A stretch of DNA of 64,000 bases from an uncultured Myxococcales bacterium (GTDB taxonomy: Bacteria > Myxococcota > Myxococcia > Myxococcales > Myxococcaceae). Below the pieces are notes generated by a model, which was given only the letters and a program-made list of their open reading frames with translations, was not told the DNA's origin and did not search any database. The stretch is taken from contig CALJKW010000078.1 in NCBI GenBank assembly GCA_937980205.1, positions 186,001 to 250,000 on the forward strand. Reading direction: 5' to 3'. A program made the translations under genes and the position numbers. Shown piece by piece: positions 16,938 through 26,600 of this stretch. Each line of letters starts with the position of its first letter. Position 1 is the stretch's first letter.

Positions 16938-18791
16938 TTGAGCTATGAAGCCGCCGTGGCGACTGCGCCCGCCGGTGTGGACAAGAAGCCGCTGCAGCTC
17001 TTCATCGACCGCTTCATGACGGTCGACGCGCGCACGCTCGGCGTCTTTCGCATCGCCTGCGGCGTGCTGCTGCTCACCAACCTCTACGACCGCATCGGCG
17101 GCACCAACTTCATCTCGTTCTACACGAACGAGGGTTTCCTCCCGAACCACTACGCGCTGTACCTGCCGCCCTCCCCCGGCTTCTGGAGCCTGCTGCTCGG
17201 CTTCTCGTCTCCGTGGGAGGTGCGCATCGCCTTCACGTTCGTGTGGGTCGTCTTCCTGCTCTACACGCTCGGCTGGAACACGCGGTGGATGCAGGTGCTC
17301 GCGCTCGTCGCGTACGAGTCGGTGAACAACCGCTTCATCCTCATCCAGCACGGCGGCAACGTCGTGGTGAACGTGATGCTGGTGTGGACGGTGTTCCTGC
17401 CGCTGGGCGAGCGCTTCTCCATCGACGCGCTGCTCCAGTCGCTGCGCCGGCACAAAGAGGGCGACCCGGCCTCGCTCAACGCGCGCGCCTGGCGCAGCGA
17501 CCCCGGTGGGCCGCGCAAAGACATCATCGCCCTTGCGTACTTCGGCATCTGCTTCAACTTCGCGGCGATCTACTTCTTCAACGCGCTCCACAAGATGGGC
17601 CCCAACTGGCGCGAGGGCACGGTCATTCACTGGGTGCTCTGGCAGAACCGCATGGCGACGGCGATCGCGGCGTGGGTTCGCGCGCACGAGCCGTTCTGGC
17701 TCTCGCCGGCGCTCACGTGGGGCACGCTCGTCATCGAGTGGTCGCTGCCGCTGCTCATCCTCGTGCCGAACTGGCGGCAGCACGCGCGCGCCGCCGCCGT
17801 GCTCTTGGTGTGGACGCTGCACGGCAGCATCGCGCTGCTCTGTACGCTCGGCCCGTTCAGCTACTCGATGATGGTGACGAGCCTGCTCTTGCTGCAGCGC
17901 GAGCACTTCGAGTGGGTGAATGCGTGGGTGCAGCAGCGCAAGAAGCCGCGCGTGGTGCGATACCGCCCCGACGTGCCGCGGCAGGTCTTCTTCGCGCGCG
18001 TGCTGTCGCGCCTCGACCTCTTCGACGTCTTCACCTTCGAGGCCGGCAAGCGCTTCGAGGTCGTCGCCGGCGGGAAGACCTGGGTCGAGGCCGAGGCCGT
18101 CACCGCCGCGTTGTTCGCCGTGCCGGGTGGAGTGCTGCTCGCGTGGCTGCCCGCGGTGTTCGGCGGGCCGACGCTGTGGCTGCTGCGCAAGCTGCACGCG
18201 TGGACTGAAGGCACCGATCAGCGCCCACCGCGCCCCGGCCTGCACCCGGGCACGAAGTCGCTGTGGAAGTGGCTCGAGCTCATCCTCCCCGCCGCCGTGC
18301 TCGTCGCCGTCATCAGCCAGCTCTTGATGGAGAACTGGGGCGTGCACCCTGCCATCAAGCTGCGCACGCGCCCCGCGTGGATGACGGCCATCATCGAGTA
18401 CCTCACCATCCCGCAGGGCTGGAGCATGTTCGCGCCCGACCCTCCGCACGAGGACTGGCGGCTCGTCGTCGACGCGACGCTGAGCGACGGCACGCACGTC
18501 GACCTGCTCACCGGCAAGCCGCCCGACTTCGAGCCGTGGCTCCACGGGCCCTGGTACATGGACCAGCACTGGTGCGAGGTGCACGCCCGCATGCAGAACT
18601 GGGGGCACCACTACCGGAACTTCCGCGACTACCTGTTGCGCACGCCGCAGCGCGAAGGCTGGCGCGACGGCGTCGGCATCGTCGACTTCGAGGTCTTCAA
18701 CGTGGTGAGCCAGAGCCCTCCGCCCGGCTCGGTGACTCCCGTCGCGTCGACGAAGAAGCGGCTGTTCGGAATGCGCGACTGGTCGATGTAG
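16938..18791 (+). CDS. HTTM-domain (vitamin K-dependent gamma-carboxylase-like) membrane protein
   Basis: Up to 617 residues. In this frame the first start is a TTG at 16938; GTGs at 16956 and 16977 are alternatives (the latter gives VDKKPLQLFIDRF). The first ~350 residues are an HTTM domain: TLGVFRIACGVLLLTNLYDR, a long chain of hydrophobic helices, and a Lys-His-type loop (QHGGNVVVNVMLVW). A soluble C-terminal half follows two more membrane helices. HTTM proteins are related to gamma-glutamyl carboxylase, but the bacterial reaction is generally unknown. The start remains the least certain part. Confidence 0.8.
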   Translation: MSYEAAVATAPAGVDKKPLQLFIDRFMTVDARTLGVFRIACGVLLLTNLYDRIGGTNFISFYTNEGFLPNHYALYLPPSPGFWSLLLGFSSPWEVRIAFTFVWVVFLLYTLGWNTRWMQVLALVAYESVNNRFILIQHGGNVVVNVMLVWTVFLPLGERFSIDALLQSLRRHKEGDPASLNARAWRSDPGGPRKDIIALAYFGICFNFAAIYFFNALHKMGPNWREGTVIHWVLWQNRMATAIAAWVRAHEPFWLSPALTWGTLVIEWSLPLLILVPNWRQHARAAAVLLVWTLHGSIALLCTLGPFSYSMMVTSLLLLQREHFEWVNAWVQQRKKPRVVRYRPDVPRQVFFARVLSRLDLFDVFTFEAGKRFEVVAGGKTWVEAEAVTAALFAVPGGVLLAWLPAVFGGPTLWLLRKLHAWTEGTDQRPPRPGLHPGTKSLWKWLELILPAAVLVAVISQLLMENWGVHPAIKLRTRPAWMTAIIEYLTIPQGWSMFAPDPPHEDWRLVVDATLSDGTHVDLLTGKPPDFEPWLHGPWYMDQHWCEVHARMQNWGHHYRNFRDYLLRTPQREGWRDGVGIVDFEVFNVVSQSPPPGSVTPVASTKKRLFGMRDWSM

Positions 18792-18797
18792 CGAGGT

Positions 18798-20207
18798 TCA
18801 CGCCAGCAGGCCGCTGAGCAACCCCCTCGTCACGGCAGCCCAGCGATCCGCCGCCGCGCCGGCGTCGAACACGCTCGTCCCGGCGCGCGACGCGAAGTGC
18901 AGCGCCGGAGTCGCACCGACGGTCACCGCCGCGGCCTTGCGCCACCGCCCGGACGGATCGCCGAGGTCGGTCGCCGACAGCACCACGACGTCGGCCCGCG
19001 GCCCGTGCTCGTCGCTCACGCGCTCGATGGCCTGCTGCACGCTGTCGGCGGTCGAGAGCGTCAGCCGGCCGCGCTCCTGCCACTCGCGCAACAGCAGCGC
19101 GACGACGCCCTGCTCGGCCTCGAGCGGGTGCGCGTTCTTGCCCTTCACGAAGATGAGCTCGAACGAGAGCGCCTCGTGGGAGAGCCAGCTCGACAGCTTG
19201 CGCACCGCGGCGGTCACCGAGCCCAGCGCCCACAACAGCCGCTGGTGCCGCTCGCCCTCGTCGAGCAGGCGCTGCGCGTCGAGCGTCGCGTCGAGCACGA
19301 CGGCGAGCGTGCGCTTCTTGCGCAGCGCCACCGACTCGTCGCGCGCGTAGTAGAGCAGCTCGCCCTCGACGAAGCGGACGTCGAAGAGATCCGGCCGCTC
19401 GTGCTCCTCCATGTAGATGAGCTCGCTCGTCACCATGCTCTCCGGGCTTCCGGAGTTCGACAGCGACGACCACCCGCCCACCGGCAGCGCGGACTCCTGC
19501 TCGAGCGCCGTCGGAGCCTCACCCTGCGTCGGCGCGACCTTCATCCGTGCGGGCAGCCGCTCCTCGACCGCCTGCGCCGCGTCGGCGAGCTGCGCGAGCG
19601 CCACGCGGGCGCCGAGCCGCTCGAGCGTCGCGACGTTCTGCAGCAGGAAGACCTCGGCGTCGGAGAGCAGCGCGCGCTCGCGGCGCGCCGCCTTCGCCAG
19701 CGCCTCGAAGCGCGCGGCGAGCGCGGGCACCAGCTCGTCCTCGGTCGCGAGCGCCTGCAGGCCCTCGTCGACGACCTCGTGCGGCTGGCGAATCTGCAGC
19801 CGGCGCAGCGCCGCCTGGCTGAAGCGGCCGGCCTGCGGCACGGCGAGCCGGTGCGCGAGCCGCTCGACCAGCAGCCCGGCGGCGGCGGGGCGCGCCGCGA
19901 CGGGCGCCGCGAGCCAGGCCTCCTGCAGCGCGAGCCACCGGCGATCGGAGACGAGCCGCGCGAGCAGGTGATCTTCGTAGCCGCGCAGCGCGGTCGAGAG
20001 GACCGCCGGGTGCTGGTGCGTGCCGGGAAGGAGCCGCTCGCCCGCCAGCAAGAGCGAGAGATCGAGCGCCAGCGTCGGCATGTCGAGGTCGGGCAGCTCG
20101 ACGAGCGCGGCGGAGAGGCCGAGCACGCACGGGACGAAGTGCTCCGGTGTCGCGACTTGGGGCCGTGAGAGCGCGACGGCCGCGGCCAGCTCGGAATCGA
20201 GGCTCAT
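18798..20207 (-). CDS. vWA-like protein, partner of the adjacent MoxR ATPase
   Basis: 469 residues. The N-terminal ~230 residues are helical, rich in Ala/Leu/Arg. The C-terminal half has the strand-helix order of a vWA domain: MVTSELIYMEE, FDVRFVEGELLYYARDES, LAVVLDATLD, LSFELIFVKGK, ADVVVLSATDLGDPSG. The MIDAS motif is degenerate (D-A-T-L-D in place of DxSxS), so canonical metal binding is doubtful. The protein lies directly after moxR in the same direction (88-bp gap). vWA-MoxR pairs usually act together, with the ATPase remodelling a target recognised by the vWA protein. I read it as the vWA component of an FtsH-vWA-MoxR type system. Confidence 0.75.
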   Translation of the reverse strand: MSLDSELAAAVALSRPQVATPEHFVPCVLGLSAALVELPDLDMPTLALDLSLLLAGERLLPGTHQHPAVLSTALRGYEDHLLARLVSDRRWLALQEAWLAAPVAARPAAAGLLVERLAHRLAVPQAGRFSQAALRRLQIRQPHEVVDEGLQALATEDELVPALAARFEALAKAARRERALLSDAEVFLLQNVATLERLGARVALAQLADAAQAVEERLPARMKVAPTQGEAPTALEQESALPVGGWSSLSNSGSPESMVTSELIYMEEHERPDLFDVRFVEGELLYYARDESVALRKKRTLAVVLDATLDAQRLLDEGERHQRLLWALGSVTAAVRKLSSWLSHEALSFELIFVKGKNAHPLEAEQGVVALLLREWQERGRLTLSTADSVQQAIERVSDEHGPRADVVVLSATDLGDPSGRWRKAAAVTVGATPALHFASRAGTSVFDAGAAADRWAAVTRGLLSGLLA

Positions 20208-20240
20208 GCGAACGACGCCCCTTCGGGTGTCCCTCGGCCG

Positions 20241-20273
20241 GCTTCGACTGCGGCCTGCGGCCTCCGCTCAGCG
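20241..20273. repeat. Half copy of the fold-back repeat
   Basis: GCTTCGACTGCGGCCTGCGG followed by CCTCCGCTCAGCG matches the right arm of the 96-bp element at 4847-4942. The left arm is absent. It lies between the vWA and MoxR genes and separates their coding sequences. Confidence 0.75.
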
Positions 20274-20295
20274 TGAACGGTGGCGCTTCGCGGGC

Positions 20296-21333
20296 TCACT
20301 GCAGTCCCAACAGCCGCGGCACCTTCTCTTCGAGCAGGTCGATCTCCTCGCGGGTCTCGCCGAGATACGAGAGCAGGCGCAGATCCTCACGCTCGACGGC
20401 GCCGCCGTGGAAGATCCACGCGCGCGTGCGCAGCAGACGGTACAGCTTGATGAGCTTGCGATCCGAGACGAAGACCTCGTCCTCGCGCTGCAGCGTGCGC
20501 ACGACGCGGCGGAACTCGCGCAGCACCTCGTCGCGGAAGAAGCGCTCGCGGTCGCGCGGCTCTTTCTGCGCCATCAACAGCGACAGGTAGCGGTGCGCCT
20601 TCAGGAAGTCTTCGAGCCCCGCGAGCCCCTCGACCCACGGCTTCTGCTGCAGGTCCTTCGCGACCTGCGCGTCGAGGCCGCAGTCGAGCAGCTCGACGAA
20701 GTGCGTCTCCTGCACCGGGCGGCACGCGGCCTTGAGACAGAACCGGTCCTTCAGCGCGCCGAGCTCGGCGTGCTCGGGCACCTCGTTCGTCGCCGCGAAC
20801 AGAATCTTCAGCCGCACCGGAACCGGCACCCCGTCCTGGTAGAACTTCCGCTCGTTGATGACGGTGAGCAGCGAATTCAAGATCGCGCTCGACGCCTTGA
20901 ACACCTCGTCGAGGAACACCAGGCGCGCCGTCGGCAGCTTGCCCTGCTCGCGGCGCAGGTAGCGGCCGGAGCGAAGCTCGTTGATGTCGATGGGGCCCAG
21001 GATCTCCGACGGCTCGGTGAAGCGCGTCAGCAGGTACTCGAAGTACTCGGTGCCCGCGAGGCCCAGCGCGTCCTTGAACTTCACCACGAGGTCGCTCTTC
21101 GCCGTGCCCGGCGGCCCGACCAGCAACAGCGGCTCCTGCGCGGCGGCGGCCACCGTCATCAGGTCGATGAGCGGCTGCTTGTCGACGAAGTACCGCCCGA
21201 GCGCGAGCCGGAAACGGTTGAGCCGCTCGCGCAGGCCCTGCGACTCGGCCTGCAGCTGTTGCAGCGTCAGCTCGTTGATGGACTCGAGGGCATCGGGGCG
21301 GGGAGGCAGCTTCGTCACGGCACCAGAGGTCAT
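20296..21333 (-). CDS. MoxR-family AAA+ ATPase
   Basis: 345 residues. Walker A GPPGTAKSD (Lys79) and Walker B LVFLDEVFKASSAIL are present, followed by the MoxR-type insert (FTEPSEILGPIDINELRSGR), sensor 1 region (ILFAATNEVPEH) and arginine-bearing LKDRFCLKA. Full length for the family. MoxR ATPases usually assemble a hexameric remodeller working with a vWA partner, here the gene next downstream. The gene lies 3 bp after the beta-propeller-like lipoprotein gene and is clearly in its operon. Confidence 0.92.
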   Translation of the reverse strand: MTSGAVTKLPPRPDALESINELTLQQLQAESQGLRERLNRFRLALGRYFVDKQPLIDLMTVAAAAQEPLLLVGPPGTAKSDLVVKFKDALGLAGTEYFEYLLTRFTEPSEILGPIDINELRSGRYLRREQGKLPTARLVFLDEVFKASSAILNSLLTVINERKFYQDGVPVPVRLKILFAATNEVPEHAELGALKDRFCLKAACRPVQETHFVELLDCGLDAQVAKDLQQKPWVEGLAGLEDFLKAHRYLSLLMAQKEPRDRERFFRDEVLREFRRVVRTLQREDEVFVSDRKLIKLYRLLRTRAWIFHGGAVEREDLRLLSYLGETREEIDLLEEKVPRLLGLQ

Positions 21334-21336
21334 AAC

Positions 21337-23622
21337 TCAGCGCGTCCCGAGGGTGAACGGCACGGTCAGCGCCGGGTAGAGGTTTGTCTCGAGCGGCCCG
21401 CCGGGGTTCAGCAGCCAGCTCGTGCCGTTGTACGTCGCCCCGTACAGGCGGCCGTTCGAGTCCGAGAACACGAACACTGCGTAGCCGGGAATCGTCACGG
21501 CTGCAGCGGACTCGGTGAAGCCCTTCATCGCCACGGCGACCGGCGCGCCGATCGTCCAGGTCGTGCCGTTCCACCGCGCCCAGTCGAGTGTCCCGGCGTC
21601 GGTGTCCGAATACACCGCCACCGCCACGCCCGAGTCGCCGACCCACGCCACCGCGCCCGGCATGTCCCCCGTCGCGGTGTCGTTCACGTCGAGAATCTGG
21701 CTGTCGTATTCGCCGGCGCCGACCCACGCCATGCCGTTCCACGTCGCGAGGCCGAGCCGCTCGGTGTTGTCGCCGAGGTCGAACAGCGCGGCTGCGATGC
21801 GCGCGGTGCCGGGCTCCGCCGCGAGGTCGAGCGCGTGCGGAATGCCCGCGACCGGAGCGACGACGTTGGCCGCGATCGTCCACGCGCCGCCCGCCACCGC
21901 GCGCCGCGACCACCAGAAGCCGAACTCGCCGTGCCGGGCCCACACGGCCACCAGCGCGCCCGTCGTCTGCTCGTACGCGAGGTCGAAGGCGCGGTTCGCC
22001 ACCGTGCTCACGGCCACGTTCTGCTTCACGTCGGTCTCGAGGAGGAACGGCGCGCCCCACTGCGTGCCGTCCCACACGACGACCCAGAGGTCGTGCAGCG
22101 TGTCGACCCACGCGAGCGCGATCTCGTTGCCCGTCGGCCTCGCCTCGAGCTCGACCCACACCGGCGTCGTGCTGGTCGTCGGAACCGGAAGCGCCCCCGA
22201 CCAGGTACCGCCCACCCGCGTGCGGTACTGCAGGCCGGTGGCGCCGGCGTACACCGCGAGCGCCTGCCCCGACTGCTGCTCGTGCTCGACGTCGAAGCCG
22301 CGCTTCTCGAAGTTCGCGGCCATGATGGTGCTCTCGCCCCACGCGGTGCTCCACGCGCCGTTGGCCCACTGGTAGGTCGTCAGCAGCGGCCCGCCGCCCG
22401 AGCCGGTGGTGAGCACGCTGACGATCTCCTCGGTACCGCTCGGAGACGGCTCGTCGACGATCCACCGCACGGTCGCGTTCTGCGTCACCGGCACTCCGCC
22501 CGGCCCGCTGGTGCCCGTGAGCGGGTTGAAGGACCGCTGCAGCAGCGTCGCGGCGCCGCTCTGCCCGTAGACGACGCGCACGTCCCCCGCGGCCAGCATG
22601 CTCAGCGCGTCGATCTGCTCGACCTGCGTCGCGGGCGCGAGCGTTCCCGACGTCGCGCGCAGCTGCACGGCGCCGAGGGGAATCGCTCCGCGGAAGTAGA
22701 AGCTCGCGTTCGAGCCGGAGAAGGGCACCGAGGTGACGACCGTGGCGCACGTGGTGTCCGAATGCACCGTCACGCCGGCGTCGGGGCTCGCGGTGATGGC
22801 GACACTTCCCATCGCCGGCGAGGGGTTGCCGAGCGCGTCGCGCGCTTGCACCGTCGTGACCATCGAGCACGCGCCCGAGCGCAGCGACTGCGCGGCCGTC
22901 GTGAACGCGAGCTGCGCCGGCGCCCCCGGGACGACCGTCACCGGCTGCATCGCCTGCGGCAGCGTCGAGGTGACCGTCACGGTGGACGTGCCTGCGGCCA
23001 GGCCCCGGAAATAGAACGACCGGCGCGACGTGCCCGCGGACATCGTCACCGACGTCACCGCGCCGCCGGAGCACGCTGCGCTGTCGAAGAAGAACAGCCC
23101 CGCCGACACCGGCACGCTCAGCGTGAGCACCAGGTTCGACGTCACGGGCGCCGCCGTCGTGCCGCGGCGGGTCTCCACGGTGAGCTCCTGCGAGCACGCG
23201 CCTGCCACTGCCGTCCGCGCCGGAGTGACGAAGACGAGCGCATCGGGCGCCGCCGAACCTCCGCCGGCGCCACCGGCCGCTCCTCCCGCGCTGCCTCCCG
23301 CCGCTCCACCGGCGCTGCCTCCCGCCGCTCCACCGGCGCTGCCTCCCGCCGCTCCACCGGCGGTGCCGCCCGCCACGCCGCCTCCGCCGTCACCACCGCC
23401 GATGCCGCCGCCCGCGTCACCGCCGCCGGCAGCACCACCTCCCGGGCCGCCACCTCCCCCGCCGCCAACTCCGGCGTCGCGCGACACGCACACGAACCCC
23501 CGACACTCGAAGCCGTCGGCGCATTCGGCGTCATCGCTGCAGGCGAAGCGCTGCTCGGCGATCGGCGTCGCGCAGGTGCAAGACACGAACACCAACGCCG
23601 CGCCGGCGACGAGCAGCCTCAC
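21337..23622 (-). CDS. Lipoprotein with Gly-rich linker and repeated WNGxxW (beta-propeller-like) domain
   Basis: 761 residues from the GTG at 23622. VRLLVAGAALVFVSC is a lipoprotein signal (FVSC, Cys15). A Cys pair region (FACSDDAECADGFECRGFVC) and a long Gly/Ala/Ser linker with DNA repeats come next. Residues ~160-380 look like two Ig-like repeats (GACSQELTVETRRG, GACSMVTTVQARDALGNPSP). The rest repeats WDGTQWGAP, WNGMAWVGA, WNGTTWTIG, YNGTSWLL at about 50-60 residue spacing, as in a seven-bladed beta-propeller. The start overlaps the stop of the 1087-residue protein (GTGA). A surface protein inside a MoxR operon is notable. Confidence 0.75.
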   Translation of the reverse strand: MRLLVAGAALVFVSCTCATPIAEQRFACSDDAECADGFECRGFVCVSRDAGVGGGGGGGPGGGAAGGGDAGGGIGGGDGGGGVAGGTAGGAAGGSAGGAAGGSAGGAAGGSAGGAAGGAGGGSAAPDALVFVTPARTAVAGACSQELTVETRRGTTAAPVTSNLVLTLSVPVSAGLFFFDSAACSGGAVTSVTMSAGTSRRSFYFRGLAAGTSTVTVTSTLPQAMQPVTVVPGAPAQLAFTTAAQSLRSGACSMVTTVQARDALGNPSPAMGSVAITASPDAGVTVHSDTTCATVVTSVPFSGSNASFYFRGAIPLGAVQLRATSGTLAPATQVEQIDALSMLAAGDVRVVYGQSGAATLLQRSFNPLTGTSGPGGVPVTQNATVRWIVDEPSPSGTEEIVSVLTTGSGGGPLLTTYQWANGAWSTAWGESTIMAANFEKRGFDVEHEQQSGQALAVYAGATGLQYRTRVGGTWSGALPVPTTSTTPVWVELEARPTGNEIALAWVDTLHDLWVVVWDGTQWGAPFLLETDVKQNVAVSTVANRAFDLAYEQTTGALVAVWARHGEFGFWWSRRAVAGGAWTIAANVVAPVAGIPHALDLAAEPGTARIAAALFDLGDNTERLGLATWNGMAWVGAGEYDSQILDVNDTATGDMPGAVAWVGDSGVAVAVYSDTDAGTLDWARWNGTTWTIGAPVAVAMKGFTESAAAVTIPGYAVFVFSDSNGRLYGATYNGTSWLLNPGGPLETNLYPALTVPFTLGTR
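23269..23373 (-). repeat. 24-bp tandem repeat coding AGGSAGGA
   Basis: About four in-frame copies of a unit near GCTCCACCGGCGCTGCCTCC (top-strand sequence), which codes the Gly/Ser/Ala linker of the lipoprotein on the minus strand. Near-identical copies suggest recent expansion. Confidence 0.85.
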
Positions 23623-26600
23623 CCGGTGGCCTCGCGATGAATGCGCCGCCGCACGCGGTACTCGTCTTCCTCGAGGAAGGTGCGCGTCACCTCGGAGAGC
23701 GTGAGGTCTTCGCCGACGTGGCCGACCGCGATGATGTCGGCGAGCTCGACGACCGACAGGCACAGGTACGTGTTCATCGAGTTCATGTCGGTGAGCCACG
23801 GCAGCGGCGCCACCATGCGGCGCAGCCCCTTGAGCGCGAAGTCCGCCGGGCCCATCGCCAGCGAGCGGGCGACGGCCCGCGCGAGCCGCGTGAGGTCGGG
23901 GGCGTTGCGGCGGAACATCGGGCTCGTCTCGTTCGACAGGTGCCCGATGGCCTCTTCGATCGCCGGCGCCGCGAGGTCCGGCCGGCCGAGGTACGCGAAG
24001 CCGCCGGCGACCGCGACGCGCGCGGCGAGGTGGTCGCGGTTGTCGCCCTTGAAGGCCTGCGACGCCCTCGACAGCATGAGGTTCGCCTCGTCACGCAGGC
24101 CGACGCGGCGCAGCGTGCGCATGCCCGCGGCGAGCAACTGCGCGGCGCCGGCGGCGTCGAAGTCTCCGAGGTCGCCGCCCGCCGCGGGGGCCGTCGCCAG
24201 CTCCGACATCAGCGAGCCGATCGACGCGACGAGCTGCTTCACCAGCTCCGAGCGGCCGAAGTGGCCCGCGACCTTCAGCGCGTCCTCGAGCACCGCGGCC
24301 TTCAGGCGGGCCGGCAGCGTCTGCGCCGCGGCGATGATGCGGTTGAGCAGCGGCAGCGCCACCGACTCGGGCAGCATCAAGAGGTTGTCGAGCAGGCCGT
24401 CGGCGAGCCGCGCGCGCTCGGTCGCGTCGAGCTGCGGCGACTCGGTGGCGTCGATGCGCTGCTCGATGGCGCGGGTGAGCTGCGACACGTCGGTGATCTC
24501 GCGCAGCGACGAGAGCTCTTCGCCGTGCGCGACGCCGGTCTGCACCGCGAACCGCCAGAACGGGGTGAGGTGCTCGCTCGGCTCGAGGATGACGCACCGC
24601 TGCCGCATGCGGTCGAACGCGTACCGGTCGTCGCGGTTGAGCCCCGAGGTGATCGCCTGCACCTCCGAGACGAGCGGCGTGTCGTGCGAGACGCCCTCGG
24701 CCGCCTGCTGGATGCGCGCGCGGTACAGGCGGATCAGCGCGTTGTTGACCGGGATGTTGAGGTCGAGCGCGTTCATCGCCTCGCGCTCGAGGTCGCGCGC
24801 CGTCGCCATGTGCCCCAGGCGCGCGAACGCCCACGCGAACGTGATGCGCACGTACGCGCGCGTCAGCGGCCACGGCGCCTCGACGAGCGAGCGCTTCCGC
24901 GGAGTCTCCTCGAACGCCTTGAGCATCTGCGCCAGCTGCTCGATGACGCGCGTCACGCGGGCGGTGTCTCGCGAGCTCCCCGGCCCGACGCTGCGGACGA
25001 AGCGCGGCACGTCGCGCTCGAGCGAGAGGCCCCGGCGCAGCCGCGCGAGCACCCGATCGCGCGCGCGGGCGAGCCCCAGCGTGTCGCCTCCGGCGAGCAG
25101 CGACAGCGCCACGCGGCCCAGCCACAGCGAGCGCACGTCGAGGTTGTCGTCGTGCCGGTCGAGCCACGCCTGCGCCTGCTGCAGCCGCGCGCGCGCCGAG
25201 GCGTCTTTCTGCAGCGCGTGCACCATGAGCTGCGCCACGACCGCGCGCGTCTGCGCCTCGCTCGGAGCGCTCACCTCGAGCAGCGCCGGCAGCGACGAAC
25301 CCGCGGCCTGCGCCCACGCCCTCGCGATGACGAGCGCGTCCGGCTCCTTCACCTCCCAGAGCGCGTGCGCGAACGCGAGGCCGCTCTCGCGGTGGCGCTG
25401 CACCGCGGCGTACAGCCCCGCGAGCCGGTTCCACGCGTTGATCCGGTCGGACGAATCCGCCGCGGCGTCCAGCGAGAGGAAGGCCGCCTCCTCGGCGGCG
25501 AGGCGCTCTTCGATCTCCGCCGCCGGCCGCGCGACCGTCTCGGGCTGCTGCAGCGTCAGCGCGCTCGCCGCCGGCGCCTTCGGAGCTTCGGGCTTGCTGC
25601 TCGAGCGCCGCGCCGAGGGGCTGCGCCGCGGTCGCGGAGCCTCTTCCTCCACCCCGTCCTCGTCGTCGTCCTTGTTGCGCGCGCGAGCGTCGGCCGATGG
25701 CGCGGGCGCGGGGCCCTCCCACGCCTGGAAGTCGAACGTCGACGACTGCATCCACGCGAGCAGCTGCGGAGCCGACGTGTCGATGACGTAGTCGACCCAC
25801 TCGCTCAACGGGCGGAACGCGGTCTCGGCGATCGACTGCCGCACCACCTCGCCGTCCTTCCCGCGCTCGAGCCACACCAGCGCCTCGGAGTCGGGCGCGA
25901 GCCACTCGCGCAACCGCTCGCGCGACAGCGGCGGCTCGAGCAGCAGCCCGCGTGGAGCGAACAGGTTGGGCAGCTCGGCCACGCGCGCGAAGCCCTCGCC
26001 CGGCAGCGCGGCCACCGACTTCTCGCGGCCCGCGCGCACCTTCAAGAGCACCAGCGGGCCGGCCACCGCGAACAGAATTCCCTCGAGCGTCGCCTCGGGC
26101 GCGCTGCGGACCAGCGACTCGACCGGCCCGATGCCGTCGCGCACCACCCACAGCGACACCTCGTCCGACTTCGAGGAGTCGAGCAGCCGCATCTTCACCT
26201 GCAGCCGCGGCGGCTTCTCGTCCGACTCGTGGCCGCGCGCCGGCGGCAACCCCACCGGCACGATCAGCTGATCGAGCGGAGTGAACGGGGCATCCGGCAG
26301 CTCTTCGAAGGTGCCGTCCGCGTGGATCAGCAGCGTGCCCTTCTCCGGCCGGTCGAGCGCCTCGGTGAGCGGGTGATGCCAGCCGAGCTGCAGCCAGACT
26401 CCCTCGGTCGTCGACGGCGCGAAGACGCGCAGCCGCTCGACGGGCTCGCTCGCCTTCGCGACCACGAAGAACGGCGCCTCGCGCACGCGCACCAGCGCGC
26501 GGCTCTTGCCGAGCATGCGCACCTCCTGGCGATCGCAGCCCAGGCGCAGGAGCTCTCCGCACAGCGGCAGCAGCCGGTCGGCATCTTCGACGACGAACAG

